Below, piece by piece: positions 1 to 8,369 of a DNA stretch of 64,000 nucleotides. Made by a program: the position numbers and the translations under genes. The notes beneath the pieces are model-generated. The model saw only the letters and a program-made list of their open reading frames with translations, did no database searches and was not told where the DNA came from. Origin of the DNA: Leifsonia sp. SCN 70-46 (GTDB taxonomy: Bacteria; Actinomycetota; Actinomycetes; Actinomycetales; Microbacteriaceae); assembly GCA_001725325.1 (NCBI GenBank), contig MEFY01000001.1, positions 124,001-188,000 of the forward strand, read 5' to 3'. Position 1 is the stretch's first letter. Every line of letters starts with the position of its first letter.

Positions 1-103
1 GCGGATCGCGCACGATCACGCGCACGTCGTGCCCGGCCTCCGCGAGCCGTGGGGCGAGGCGCCCGCCGATGTAGCCGGTGGAGCCCGTGACGAGGATGCG
101 CAT
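1..103 (-). CDS. NAD(P)-binding epimerase/NmrA-like protein (N-terminal fragment)
   Basis: Only the first 34 codons lie in the window; the gene continues beyond base 1. The start is the ATG at 103, giving [20 protein letters not shown], a classic Rossmann N-terminus with the TGxxGxxG dinucleotide-binding motif of extended short-chain dehydrogenases. That supports an NAD(P)H-binding epimerase or NmrA-type protein; the substrate cannot be judged from this fragment. It lies 51 bp downstream of the truncated aldehyde dehydrogenase on the same strand and may be co-transcribed with it. Confidence 0.75.
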   Translation of the reverse strand, partial: MRILVTGSTGYIGGRLAPRLAEAGHDVRVIVRDP

Positions 104-154
104 GCTCCCCACGCTAGACGGGGAGCACGCGTACCGGGGGTGCCTTGACGAGCG

Positions 155-1012
155 CTAGATCAGGCTCTTCGTGTGCCAGACCGTCTTCGTCTCCGTGAAC
201 GCGACGATGCGCTCGAGCGACGGCGCCGGCACGCCCGGCACGGGCTGCAGCACGCGCTTGAGCGTGTCGGCGGCCGTGACCTGCAGGTCGACCCAGTCGA
301 TCTCCCCGGCGCCCGCGAGGTCGAGGGCGTTGACGTCGGCGTGGCCCGCGAGCCACGGCGCGATCTCCTTCGGCGAGCCCGTGAGGATGTTGACGACACC
401 GCCCGGCACGTCGCTCGTCGCGAGCACCTCCGAGAGGCTCACGGCCGCGAGGGGCGCGGACTCCGAGGCCACGACGACCACCGTGTTGCCCGCGACGAGC
501 GCGGGTGCGACGACGGCGACGAGGCCGAGCAGCGAGTCGGCGCCCTGCGGCGCGATGATCGCGACGACGCCCGTGGGCTCCGGCGTCGAGAGGTTGAAGT
601 AGGGGCCGCTCACGGGGTTGCCGTTGCCGGCCACCTGCACGTACTTGTCGGCCCAGCCCGCGTACCAGACCCACGCGTCGATCGCCGTGTCGACCTGCTT
701 CGCGGCCGCGGCCTTCGTGAGGCCCTCGCTCGCGACGAGCTCCTCCACGAACTGCTCGCGGCGCCCCTCGAGCAGCTCTGCTATGCGGTAGAGCACCTGG
801 CCGCGGTTGTAGCCCGTCGCGCCGGACCAGCCGGCGAGTGCCGCGCGCGCGGCCACGACGGCGTCGCGGGCATCCTTGCGGCTCGCGAGCGACGCGTTCG
901 CGAGGAACGCGCCCTTCTTCGTGAGCACCTCGTAGGTGCGGCCGCTCTCGCTGCGGGGGAACTTGCCCCCGATGTAGAGCTTGTACGTCTTCGGCACTGC
1001 GAGGCGGGTCAC
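155..1012 (-). CDS. Truncated aldehyde dehydrogenase paralogue lacking catalytic domain
   Basis: About 285 residues, little more than half of a normal aldehyde dehydrogenase (about 480-500). The N-terminal part aligns by eye with the NAD-binding domain (LYIGGKFPRSESGRTYEV near residue 11, then the PxGVVAIIAPQ region and VAPALVAGNTVVV). The GSTxxG segment, the general-base Glu (ELGGK) and the nucleophile motif (GQxCxA) are all absent, so it should have no dehydrogenase activity. The GTG at 1012 shares GTGA with the stop of the full-length dehydrogenase upstream, which implies translational coupling; an ATG at 1027 is the alternative start. A role as a structural or regulatory partner of its neighbour is an inference. 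Confidence 0.85.
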   Translation of the reverse strand: MTRLAVPKTYKLYIGGKFPRSESGRTYEVLTKKGAFLANASLASRKDARDAVVAARAALAGWSGATGYNRGQVLYRIAELLEGRREQFVEELVASEGLTKAAAAKQVDTAIDAWVWYAGWADKYVQVAGNGNPVSGPYFNLSTPEPTGVVAIIAPQGADSLLGLVAVVAPALVAGNTVVVVASESAPLAAVSLSEVLATSDVPGGVVNILTGSPKEIAPWLAGHADVNALDLAGAGEIDWVDLQVTAADTLKRVLQPVPGVPAPSLERIVAFTETKTVWHTKSLI

Positions 1013-2484
1013 TTGGCTGCACTCCATCCGGCGCTCTCGAGGTAGGCGGCGAGGCCGTGTCGACCGCCCTCGCGGCCGTAGCCGCTCTCCTTGTACCCGC
1101 CGAACGGGCTCGAGGGGTCGAACCGGTTGAACGTGTTCGCCCAGATCACCCCCGCGCGCAGCTGGTCGGCGACGGCGAGGATCTTCGAGCCCTTGTCGCT
1201 CCAGATGCCGGCCGAGAGGCCGTACGGCGTGTTGTTCGCCTTGGCGATCGCCTCGGCGGGCGTGCGGAAGGTCAGCACGCTCAGTACGGGCCCGAAGACC
1301 TCCTCGCGCGCGATGGTCGACGACGTCGACACGTTGTCGAAGATCGTGGGCGCGAACCAGAAGCCCTTGTCGGGGATGACGCAGTCCGCGGTCCAGCGGT
1401 CGGCGCCCTCCTTCTCGCCGATGTCGCTCAGGGTGCGGATGCGCTCGAGCTGCTCGCGCGAGTTGATCGCGCCGATGTCGGTGTTCTTGTCGAGCGGGTC
1501 GCCGAGGCGCAGCGTCGACAGGCGCGACTTGAGGCGCTCGACGACGTCGTCGTGGATGCTCTCCTGCACGAGCAGGCGCGAGCCGGCGCAGCACACGTGG
1601 CCCTGGTTGAAGAAGATGCCGTTGACGATGCCCTCGACGGCCTGGTCGATGGGGGCGTCGTCGAAGACGATGTTCGCGGCCTTGCCGCCGAGCTCGAGCG
1701 TGACCTTCTTGCCCGTGCCGGCGACCGACTTCGCGATCGCGCGGCCGACGCCCGTCGAGCCCGTGAAGGCGACCTTGTTGACATCGGGGTGGTTGACGAG
1801 GGCCTCGCCCGTGTCGCCCGCGCCCGTGATGATGTTCACGACCCCCGCGGGCAGCTCGGCCTGCTGCAGTATCTCGGCGAAGATGAGCGCCGACAGCGGC
1901 GTCGTCTCGGCGGGCTTGATGACGACGGTGTTGCCCGCGGCGAGCGCGGGGGCGACCTTCCACGCGAGCATGAGCAGCGGGAAGTTCCACGGGATCACCT
2001 GGGCGGCGACGCCGAGGGCGCGCGGGCTCGGTCCGAGGCCCGCGTAGTCGAGCTTGTCGGCCCAGCCGGCGTAGTAGAAGAACCACGCGGCGACGAGCGG
2101 GACGTCGACATCCCGGCTCTCCTTGATGGGCTTGCCGTTGTCGAGGCTCTCGGCGACGGCGAGCTCGCGCGCGCGCTCCTGCACGAGGCGCGCGATGCGG
2201 AACAGGTACTTGCCGCGGTCGGCGCCCGAGAGCTTGCTCCACGTGCGGTCGTACGCGCGGCGTGCCGCGGCGACGGCGGTGTCGACATCCTTCGCGTTCG
2301 CGTTGGCGATCTCGGCGATCGTCTTCTCGGTCGACGGCGAGATCGTCTGGAAGCTCTTGCCGTGCCCCTTCACGAACTCCCCGTCGATGAAGAGCCCGTA
2401 GCTCTTCTGGAGGTGCAGGATGCTGGTCGACTCCGGCGCCGGGGCGTAGTCCAGGAAGGAGGACTTCTTCACAATGTCGGTCAT
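1009..2484 (-). CDS. Aldehyde dehydrogenase family protein
   Basis: A full-length 491-residue NAD(P)-dependent aldehyde dehydrogenase. Visible landmarks are the nucleotide-binding VIPWNFPLLM, the GSTGVG turn, the general-base Glu in LELGGKAANIVF (about residue 264), the nucleophilic Cys in QGHVCCAG (about residue 298) and the EVFGPVLSV motif. Three bases separate it from deoC. DeoC releases acetaldehyde and glyceraldehyde 3-phosphate, so oxidation of acetaldehyde to acetate is a reasonable but unproven role. The coupled downstream gene is a catalytically empty paralogue, so this enzyme supplies the only active site of the pair. Confidence 0.9.
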   Translation of the reverse strand: MTDIVKKSSFLDYAPAPESTSILHLQKSYGLFIDGEFVKGHGKSFQTISPSTEKTIAEIANANAKDVDTAVAAARRAYDRTWSKLSGADRGKYLFRIARLVQERARELAVAESLDNGKPIKESRDVDVPLVAAWFFYYAGWADKLDYAGLGPSPRALGVAAQVIPWNFPLLMLAWKVAPALAAGNTVVIKPAETTPLSALIFAEILQQAELPAGVVNIITGAGDTGEALVNHPDVNKVAFTGSTGVGRAIAKSVAGTGKKVTLELGGKAANIVFDDAPIDQAVEGIVNGIFFNQGHVCCAGSRLLVQESIHDDVVERLKSRLSTLRLGDPLDKNTDIGAINSREQLERIRTLSDIGEKEGADRWTADCVIPDKGFWFAPTIFDNVSTSSTIAREEVFGPVLSVLTFRTPAEAIAKANNTPYGLSAGIWSDKGSKILAVADQLRAGVIWANTFNRFDPSSPFGGYKESGYGREGGRHGLAAYLESAGWSAAK

Positions 2485-2487
2485 GGC

Positions 2488-3513
2488 CTAGTCAATCGTC
2501 ACGTAGTCGGGGCCGGAGTAGCGGCCGGTGGTGAGCTTCTGGCGCTGCAGCAGCACGTCGTTGAGCAGCGAGGATGCGCCGAAGCGGAACAGGTGCGGCT
2601 GCAGCCACTCCTCGCCCACGGTCTCGGCGACCGTCACGAGGTACTTGATCGCGTCCTTGGAGGCACGGATGCCGCCCGCGGGCTTCACCCCGATCTTCTC
2701 CCCCGTGAGCTTGTGCCAGTCCCGCACGACCTCGAGCATGAGCAGCGTGACGGGCAGCGTCGCCGCCGGGGCCACCTTGCCCGTTGAGGTCTTGATGAAG
2801 TCGCCGCCCGCGAGGATCGAGAGCCACGACGCCTTGCGCACGTTGTCGTAGGTGTTGAGCTCGCCCGTCTCGAGGATGACCTTGAGGTGGGCGTACGTGC
2901 CGTCGGCGCGACGGCACGCCTCCTTCACGGCGACGATCTGGTCGAACACGAGGCCGTAGTTGCCCGCGAGGAACGCGCCGCGGTCGATGACCATGTCGAT
3001 CTCGTCCGCGCCGCCCGCCACGGCGTCCGCCGTGTCGGCGAGCTTGACCGGCAGGGATGCCCGCCCGCTCGGGAACGCCGTCGCGACGGCGGCGACGTTC
3101 ACGCCGTCGTCCTTGCCGTTCGACCAGGCCGGTCCGAGCGCGGCGACCGCGGCCGGCACCATGTCGCCGTACACGCACACCGCGGCGACGCGCGGTGTGG
3201 AGGGGTCGGACGGGTCGGGGTTGAGCGCCTTGGCGACGAGCGACCGCACCTTGCCGGGGGTGTCAGCGCCCTCGAGGGTCGTGAGGTCGATGAGCCGGAT
3301 GATCGTGTCGAGCGCCCACGCCTTCGACGTCGTCTTGATGGAGCGGGTGCCGAGGCCCGCCGCGCGCTGCTCGAGGCCCACGGCGTCGACGCCGGGGAGC
3401 CCCTCGAGGTGCAGCTTGAGACTCTTCTCGGTGAGGTCGGCACCGATCAGCTCGACCGCGCGCTGCGCGGGGGCGAGCGCCTGGGAGGGCGCGACCAAGG
3501 ATGTTGCGTTCAC
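2488..3513 (-). CDS. deoC: Deoxyribose-phosphate aldolase
   Basis: A 341-residue class I aldolase cleaving 2-deoxyribose 5-phosphate to glyceraldehyde 3-phosphate and acetaldehyde in deoxynucleoside salvage. The Schiff-base lysine is in GDFIKTSTGK, the proton-relay lysine in VGVKPAGGIR-like GVKPAGGIRAS, and the family motif KVILETGELN precedes them. It is longer than the E. coli enzyme (about 260) because of an N-terminal extension of roughly 80 residues, as in many actinobacterial members. The GTG start at 3513 overlaps the stop of the upstream membrane protein as GTGA, fixing the start and implying coupled translation. Confidence 0.95.
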   Translation of the reverse strand: MNATSLVAPSQALAPAQRAVELIGADLTEKSLKLHLEGLPGVDAVGLEQRAAGLGTRSIKTTSKAWALDTIIRLIDLTTLEGADTPGKVRSLVAKALNPDPSDPSTPRVAAVCVYGDMVPAAVAALGPAWSNGKDDGVNVAAVATAFPSGRASLPVKLADTADAVAGGADEIDMVIDRGAFLAGNYGLVFDQIVAVKEACRRADGTYAHLKVILETGELNTYDNVRKASWLSILAGGDFIKTSTGKVAPAATLPVTLLMLEVVRDWHKLTGEKIGVKPAGGIRASKDAIKYLVTVAETVGEEWLQPHLFRFGASSLLNDVLLQRQKLTTGRYSGPDYVTID

Positions 3514-3869
3514 CCACCCACTCTACCGACCGGCCGCCTCGGTGACCCGGCCCGGTAGACGAATCCCACCCACACGACGACGGCGGCGAACACCACCGAG
3601 AGCACGGTGAGCGCGATCCAGTTGCCGTCGATCGCGAGCACGATCGCCGCGGTGCCCACGGCGATGACGGCCGCCGCGATCTTCGCGGCCATCTTGAGCC
3701 GCAGCGCGTGCACCGCCGCGGGGTCGGTCTCCTGCGCGCGGCGCACGAGGTGGTCGGCCATGCCGTCGACGGCGGCGAAGAGGGCCGCCGCGTAGGTGAG
3801 GGCGCAGCCGAGCATGCCCCAGGGGTTGACCCCGAGGTCGGGCGAGACGAGCGCGACGATGTCACTCAT
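3510..3869 (-). CDS. Small membrane protein at head of deoC operon
   Basis: A 119-residue protein of no recognised family. It has an N-terminal amphipathic part, a charged middle (RRAQETDPAAVHALRLK) and two hydrophobic stretches near residues 64-82 and 86-106, consistent with two membrane spans, followed by a basic tail. It is the first gene of a four-gene operon with deoC and two aldehyde dehydrogenases and overlaps deoC by GTGA. A TAGCAT hexamer lies exactly 6 nt before its ATG, suggesting leaderless transcription. No function can be assigned. Confidence 0.75.
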   Translation of the reverse strand: MSDIVALVSPDLGVNPWGMLGCALTYAAALFAAVDGMADHLVRRAQETDPAAVHALRLKMAAKIAAAVIAVGTAAIVLAIDGNWIALTVLSVVFAAVVVWVGFVYRAGSPRRPVGRVGG

Positions 3870-3875
3870 GCGGCA

Positions 3876-3881
3876 ATGCTA
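3876..3881 (-). promoter_or_regulatory. Leaderless -10 element for the deoC operon
   Basis: TAGCAT on the minus strand with exactly 6 nt to the ATG at 3869, so transcription should begin at or next to the start codon. The hexamer overlaps the stop codon of the upstream SRPBCC gene. No convincing -35 is seen. Confidence 0.55.
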
Positions 3882-4364
3882 GCGGGCGCCCTCCGCGGCG
3901 TCCTCGAGGTGCTGCGACCACGACTCCTGCCGGTCCCTCTCCCAGTTCGCCCAGTCGACGGGATGCCCGCGCAGCAGGTCGCCGAGCTGGTCGAGGGTCG
4001 TGAGCCAGTCGGCCTTGACGCGCGCCGCGAAGACGGGCTCGACCGCGACGTCGACCGCCAGCACGAGCCGCGTGCCCGCGCCGCGCGCGCCGCCCGCGGT
4101 CTCGGCCAGCTCGAACCGCAGGAGCCCCATGGTCGTGGTGTCGACGTGCAGCAGCTCGAGGGGGTGGAGCGCGGTGATCCTGCCGAGCGTCTCGGGCTGG
4201 CCGACGCGGTGCACCCAGCGCAGGTTGTACGCGCCGCCCACCTCGGGCTCGACCACGGCCTCGGCGAGCCACCCCGACACGAGGTCGGCGTCGAGCAGGG
4301 CATCCCACACGATCACGGGCGCGAACTCGAAGTCGCGCTCGAAGACGAGGTGGAGGCCGCCCAT
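3879..4364 (-). CDS. SRPBCC (START/AHSA1-like) domain protein
   Basis: 161 residues. The opening MGGLHLVFERDFEFAPVIVW and the pattern V-W-D-A-L-L-D-A-D-L-V-S-G-W-L followed by GGAYNLRW match the SRPBCC/AHSA1 fold, a hydrophobic ligand-binding cup, with the usual length of about 150. The ligand is unknown. The ATG at 4364 is chosen because the reading frame upstream is low-complexity and because TACAGT lies exactly 6 nt before it. It is divergent from a membrane protein whose start is only 33 bp away. Confidence 0.85.
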   Translation of the reverse strand: MGGLHLVFERDFEFAPVIVWDALLDADLVSGWLAEAVVEPEVGGAYNLRWVHRVGQPETLGRITALHPLELLHVDTTTMGLLRFELAETAGGARGAGTRLVLAVDVAVEPVFAARVKADWLTTLDQLGDLLRGHPVDWANWERDRQESWSQHLEDAAEGAR

Positions 4365-4370
4365 TCCCCC

Positions 4371-4376
4371 ACTGTA
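4371..4376 (-). promoter_or_regulatory. Leaderless -10 element for the SRPBCC gene
   Basis: TACAGT on the minus strand, 6 nt before the ATG at 4364, back to back with the plus-strand element at 4386. Confidence 0.5.
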
Positions 4377-4385
4377 CGACGGCCC

Positions 4386-4391
4386 TATGCT
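4386..4391 (+). promoter_or_regulatory. Leaderless -10 element for gene 4398-4778
   Basis: TATGCT followed by 6 nt and the GTG at 4398. There is no Shine-Dalgarno sequence at a usable distance, so a leaderless mRNA is expected. Confidence 0.55.
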
Positions 4392-4397
4392 GTCGGA

Positions 4398-4778
4398 GTG
4401 AGTTCCGCCACCACGACACCGCCATCGACGCCACGACGACGCCGCAACGTCGCGCTCGTGGTCGTCGACATCATCGCCTCGCTCGCGATCCTCTCCTTCA
4501 CGCTCGTGTTCGGGCTCGTCATGCTGCAGTTCGTCGGGCAGATGTCGGATGCCGCGAGGACGTGCGGCGCCGACTGCAACTCGGGCCTGCTGACCGCCAC
4601 CGCGTGGGGGCTGCTCGCCGTCACCGTCATCGTGTTCTGCCTGGGCCTCGGCATGGCGATCGTGCGCGCGGTCCAGCGCCGCTACACGGTGCTCTGGCCG
4701 CTCGGCGCGTTCGTCGTCATGTACGCGGCGTTCTTCGTCGCGTCGTGGCTCACGGGCCAGGCGGTGCCCGCAGCATGA
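4398..4778 (+). CDS. Small three-span membrane protein
   Basis: 126 residues with no recognised family. A short Thr/Pro-rich and Arg-rich cytoplasmic head (TPPSTPRRRR) precedes hydrophobic segments near residues 18-43, 65-87 and 95-118; a CxxxC pair (RTCGADCNS) sits in the loop between the first two, on the outside if the positive-inside rule holds. The start is the GTG at 4398, supported by a -10 hexamer 6 nt upstream. Its stop overlaps the ATG of the ROK kinase (ATGA), so the two form a coupled pair; a link to sugar uptake is only suggested by that coupling. Confidence 0.75.
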   Translation: MSSATTTPPSTPRRRRNVALVVVDIIASLAILSFTLVFGLVMLQFVGQMSDAARTCGADCNSGLLTATAWGLLAVTVIVFCLGLGMAIVRAVQRRYTVLWPLGAFVVMYAAFFVASWLTGQAVPAA

Positions 4779-5719
4779 GCACCTACGCCCTCGCCGTCGA
4801 CCTCGGCGGCACCAAGATCGAGGCGGCGCTCGTCGACCCGGCCGGGGTGCTCCTCGAGGGCAGCAGGTTCCGGGCACCGACGGGCCGCGCCTCCACGAGC
4901 GAGCAGCTCGCGGCGAGCGCCGACTCGGTCGTGACTCAGGCCGTCGCCGCCCTCCCGGAGGGCGCGACCCTCGCGGGCGTCGGGATCGGCAGCGCGGGAC
5001 CCATCACCGTCGCCCACGGGCTCGTCTCCCCCCTCAACCTCCCGAGCTGGCGCGACTTCCCGCTGCGGGACCATGTCGCGGCCCTCGTCGAGACGCTGCA
5101 CGGCCGCGCCGTGCCCACGGTCCTGCGCATGGACGGCGAGTGCATCACGCTCGCCGAGCACTGGGTGGGCGCCGCGCAGGGCGTGGACAACCTCATGGGC
5201 ATGGTCGTGTCGACGGGCATCGGCGGCGGGCTCATCCTCGGCGGGGTCGCCGTCGCGGGGCCGAGCGGCAACGCGGGCCACATCGGCCACGTCGAGGTCG
5301 GCGGGTTCGACGAGCCGTGCCTGTGCGGCGGCACGGGCTGCGTCGAGGCCGTCGCATCCGGCCCGAACACGGCCCGCTGGGCCCGCGAGCAGGGCTGGGT
5401 CGGCGAGACGGGCGAGGATCTGGCCGCGAGCTACGCCGCCGGCGACGGCATCGCCATGGCGGCGGTGCGCCGCTCGGGCCGCGCGATCGGCCAGGCCATC
5501 GCCTCGGCGACGGCCCTCGTGGACCTCGACGTCGTCGCGGTCGGCGGCGGGTTCTCGCACGTCTCCCCCGACCTGCTCGACGAGGTGCGCTCGGCCATCG
5601 CCAAGCGCGCGCCGTTCCCCTTCGTCGCGAAGGTGCGCGTGATCCCGTCCGGCCTCTCGGGCGAGGGGCCCCTCATCGGCGCGGCGGCGCTCGTGCACCG
5701 CGCCGACCACGTCTCGTAG
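4775..5719 (+). CDS. ROK family sugar kinase
   Basis: 314 residues. The N-terminal phosphate-binding motif LAVDLGGTKIEAALVD, the GIGGGLI loop and the zinc-binding cluster (CLCGGTGCVEAVASG near residue 185, with an upstream GHIGHVEV His) define a ROK-family kinase, the group that includes actinobacterial glucokinase and N-acetyl-sugar kinases. The ATP-dependent phosphorylation of a hexose is expected; glucose is the commonest substrate but the specificity is not readable. It is coupled by ATGA to the membrane protein upstream. Its stop faces that of ribF, 13 bp away. Confidence 0.9.
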   Translation: MSTYALAVDLGGTKIEAALVDPAGVLLEGSRFRAPTGRASTSEQLAASADSVVTQAVAALPEGATLAGVGIGSAGPITVAHGLVSPLNLPSWRDFPLRDHVAALVETLHGRAVPTVLRMDGECITLAEHWVGAAQGVDNLMGMVVSTGIGGGLILGGVAVAGPSGNAGHIGHVEVGGFDEPCLCGGTGCVEAVASGPNTARWAREQGWVGETGEDLAASYAAGDGIAMAAVRRSGRAIGQAIASATALVDLDVVAVGGGFSHVSPDLLDEVRSAIAKRAPFPFVAKVRVIPSGLSGEGPLIGAAALVHRADHVS

Positions 5720-5732
5720 GCGGGGATCGGGC

Positions 5733-6677
5733 CTACGGCGTCTGCAGGCCCAGCACGCCGCGGATGCGCAGCTCGTCGAGCCCCATCTGCTCGGCGAGGG
5801 CGTCGGCGCCGGAGAACTTGCGCATGCCCCTGATGTACTCGACGAACGAGATCTCGGCCTTCTTGTCGTAGAGGTCGAGCCCGAACGAGTCGATCGCGTG
5901 CGCCTCGACCGTCTTCTCGGGCACGCCCTCGAACGTCGGGTTGTTGCCGACCGAGACGGCGGCGGGGTAGCGCAGGCCGTCGACGGTGAGCCACGCGGCG
6001 TAGACGCCGTCGGCGGGCACGAAGCCCTCCACGACGGGAGACAGGTTGGCCGTCGGGTAGCCGAGCGTGCGACCGCGCTGCAGGCCGTGGACGACGTCGG
6101 CGCGGATGGTCGGGATCGCGCCGAGCAGCTCGGCGGCGCGCGTGACATCGCCCTCGGCGAGCAGGTCGCGGATCCACGTCGACGAGACCCTGCGGTCGCC
6201 CTCCGACGACACGTCGTCCATGACGACGACCTCGAACCCGTGCTGGGCACCGAGCTCGCGCAGCAGCGCGACATCGCCGCTCCCGCGCACCCCGAACCTG
6301 AAGTCCGCGCCCACGAGCACGATGCCAGCGTTGAGAGCGCCCACGAGGATGCCCGTGACGAACTCCTCCGGCGGGATCTCGCTGAACGCCCGGTCGAATG
6401 CGACGACGAGCACCGCGTCGAGGCCCGTGGACTCGAGCAGGTCGAGCTTCTGCGCGTTGCTCGTGAGCGGCGCGGGGCACTCGGCGGGGTTGAGCAGGCT
6501 GAGCGGGTTCCTGTCGAACGTGAGCACCGTGGTCGTGAGCCCGCGGGGCTCCGCGAGCTGCTCGAGCCGCTCGATCACGGCGCGGTGGCCGGCGTGCACG
6601 CCGTCGAACTTGCCGATGGTGACGGCGCTCGGCCCGAAGCCCGCGGGCACGTCCGCGACCGCCCCGAACCTGAGCAT
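5733..6677 (-). CDS. ribF: Bifunctional riboflavin kinase/FAD synthetase
   Basis: 314 residues making FMN from riboflavin and then FAD. The N-terminal nucleotidyltransferase half carries VTIGKFDGVHAGHRAVI (about residues 19-35) and the FRFGVRGSGD motif; the C-terminal kinase half carries TLGYPTANL and the NPTFEG segment. The length is normal for the fused bacterial enzyme. Its ATG shares ATGA with the stop of the upstream membrane protein. It closes a minus-strand operon that begins with tetR and truB, a variant of the common truB-ribF pairing. Confidence 0.95.
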   Translation of the reverse strand: MLRFGAVADVPAGFGPSAVTIGKFDGVHAGHRAVIERLEQLAEPRGLTTTVLTFDRNPLSLLNPAECPAPLTSNAQKLDLLESTGLDAVLVVAFDRAFSEIPPEEFVTGILVGALNAGIVLVGADFRFGVRGSGDVALLRELGAQHGFEVVVMDDVSSEGDRRVSSTWIRDLLAEGDVTRAAELLGAIPTIRADVVHGLQRGRTLGYPTANLSPVVEGFVPADGVYAAWLTVDGLRYPAAVSVGNNPTFEGVPEKTVEAHAIDSFGLDLYDKKAEISFVEYIRGMRKFSGADALAEQMGLDELRIRGVLGLQTP

Positions 6678-7087
6678 CAGGCGACCGCCGAGGGGCGGCG
6701 GCGGTAGAGCCACAGCATGCCGAGCACGGGCAGCACGAGCGGGATGAACACATACCCCATGCCGTACTGAGACCACACCGACGCGTGCTGGAAGAGCGAG
6801 GGCACGAGCAGGCTCAGCGTGCCGACCGTGAGCACGCCCACGAGCTCGAAGACGATCGTGACCCACGCGATGCGGTACCAGGCGGTGCCGCGCTTGATGA
6901 GGGCGACCGTCGCGAGGATGTAGACGACGCCCGCGAGCGCCGAGAGGGAGTAGGCGACGGGGGCGCCCGAGAAGTCCTTGGCGATCTGGTAGACCGACCG
7001 TGCGGTCGCCGCGAGGGCGAGGATCGCGTAGACGACGATGAGCACGCGCCCGATGCCGACGGCGCGCGATGAGGCTGTGATGGACAT
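6677..7087 (-). CDS. Four-span membrane protein
   Basis: 136 residues with four hydrophobic segments (roughly 16-36, 50-70, 78-98 and 110-130) and a basic C-terminal end (YRRRPSAVA). No family is recognised. The ATG at 7087 gives a compact protein beginning MSITASSRAVGIGRVLIVVY; a longer frame upstream has shadow-like composition and is not used. The stop overlaps the ribF start (ATGA), so it is translated together with ribF. A role in riboflavin uptake or membrane housekeeping would be speculation. Confidence 0.75.
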   Translation of the reverse strand: MSITASSRAVGIGRVLIVVYAILALAATARSVYQIAKDFSGAPVAYSLSALAGVVYILATVALIKRGTAWYRIAWVTIVFELVGVLTVGTLSLLVPSLFQHASVWSQYGMGYVFIPLVLPVLGMLWLYRRRPSAVA

Positions 7088-7107
7088 CGCCTCACAGCCT
7101 ATTCGGG

Positions 7108-7476
7108 CTAGGCGACCTGCACGAACCAGATCTGGCCCATGCGGTAGAGCATGACGGCGATCGCGAGGCACGCGACACCGAGCACCGCCGTGCTCCACCG
7201 GCCGCGGTCCACGAGCGCCCACACGACGGCCGCCGGCGGGATGAGCACGGCCGACACGAGGTACACCCAGAACTCCACGAGGTCGCCCGTGGGCGGGTTG
7301 CCGGCGAGCGGCGCGACGATGCCGATCACGACCTGCGCGAGCAGGAGCACCTCGACGAGGGCGGTCGCGCCGAGCGTGTAGTCGCTGGGCTTCCGGCCCG
7401 CGAGGCCGAGCGCGAGCGCGAACAGCCCCGCGGCGACGGCGACCGCGATCTCGACGTACTGGAACCAGGCGATCAC
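7108..7476 (-). CDS. Four-span membrane protein
   Basis: 122 residues with hydrophobic segments around 8-25, 36-55, 67-87 and 95-113 and short loops (RKPSDYT, NPPTGD). No family is recognised; the architecture resembles the neighbouring gene 6677-7087, so the pair may be distant relatives. The GTG start at 7476 overlaps the truB stop as GTGA. It is followed after 20 bp by the second membrane gene. Confidence 0.75.
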   Translation of the reverse strand: MIAWFQYVEIAVAVAAGLFALALGLAGRKPSDYTLGATALVEVLLLAQVVIGIVAPLAGNPPTGDLVEFWVYLVSAVLIPPAAVVWALVDRGRWSTAVLGVACLAIAVMLYRMGQIWFVQVA

Positions 7477-8369
7477 GCGCGCTCCTCCGGGAAGTTGACG
7501 AGCACGTGCGCCCGACCGGCGACGTTCTCCACGAGCCCCACGAGCCTGCCGTCGGGGGCGACGGCGGCGAGGGTTCCCGCACCCGTCGCGCCGAGGGCGA
7601 TGCGCTTGCCGTGCCCGAGGTCGACGGCCTGCTCCGGGGTCAGGTCCACGCGCTCGAACAGCGTGCTCGCGACATCCGCGGGCTCGAGCATGTGCGCGGC
7701 GAGGTCGTCGTCGAGCGAGGATGCGGACGCCACGGCGAAGGGCCCGATGCGCGTGCGGCGCAGCACCGTGAGGTGCCCGCCCGTGCCGAGGGACTCCCCC
7801 AGGTCGCGGGCGAGGGCGCGGATGTAGGTGCCCGACGAGCACGCGACGCGCACGTCGAGGTCGAGCCATCCGTCTGTCCTGCGGGTCTCGAGCACCGCGA
7901 ACTCGGAGATCGTCACGGGCCGCTCGGCGAGCTCGACCTGCTCCCCCTCGCGCACGAGCGCGTACGCGCGCCTGCCGTCGACCTTGATGGCGCTCACGGA
8001 GCTGGGACGCTGCAGGATGGGCCCCGTGAGGGCGGCGGCCCCCGCCGCGACCGCCGCGTCGGTCACGTGGGACGTGTCGCGGGCCGCGCCGAGCTCGCCC
8101 TCGGCATCGTCGGTGGTCGAGGCGGCACCCAGGCGGATCGTCGCCGTGTACTCCTTGTCGAGCCCGACAACCCACGTGAGCAGGCGCGTCGCGGCGTTGA
8201 CCCCGAGCACGAGCAGGCCCGTGGCCATGGGGTCGAGGGTGCCGGCGTGCCCGACCTTTCGAGTGCCGATCGCGCGGCGGGCGCGCGTGACGACGTCGTG
8301 GCTCGTGATGCCCTGCGGCTTGTCGACGAGCAGGATGCCCGCCGCCGGGTTCGTGGGGGCCTTCGCCAT
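7473..8369 (-). CDS. truB: tRNA pseudouridine(55) synthase
   Basis: 298 residues. It isomerises U55 in the T-loop of tRNA. The catalytic Asp is in GHAGTLDPMATG (about residue 47), with the N-terminal LLVDKPQGITSHD motif and the VRVACSSGTYIRALARDLG segment typical of TruB; the C-terminal PUA-like part is present. The ATG at 8369 overlaps the tetR stop (ATGA), so an upstream extension in this frame is ignored. Confidence 0.95.
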   Translation of the reverse strand: MAKAPTNPAAGILLVDKPQGITSHDVVTRARRAIGTRKVGHAGTLDPMATGLLVLGVNAATRLLTWVVGLDKEYTATIRLGAASTTDDAEGELGAARDTSHVTDAAVAAGAAALTGPILQRPSSVSAIKVDGRRAYALVREGEQVELAERPVTISEFAVLETRRTDGWLDLDVRVACSSGTYIRALARDLGESLGTGGHLTVLRRTRIGPFAVASASSLDDDLAAHMLEPADVASTLFERVDLTPEQAVDLGHGKRIALGATGAGTLAAVAPDGRLVGLVENVAGRAHVLVNFPEERA

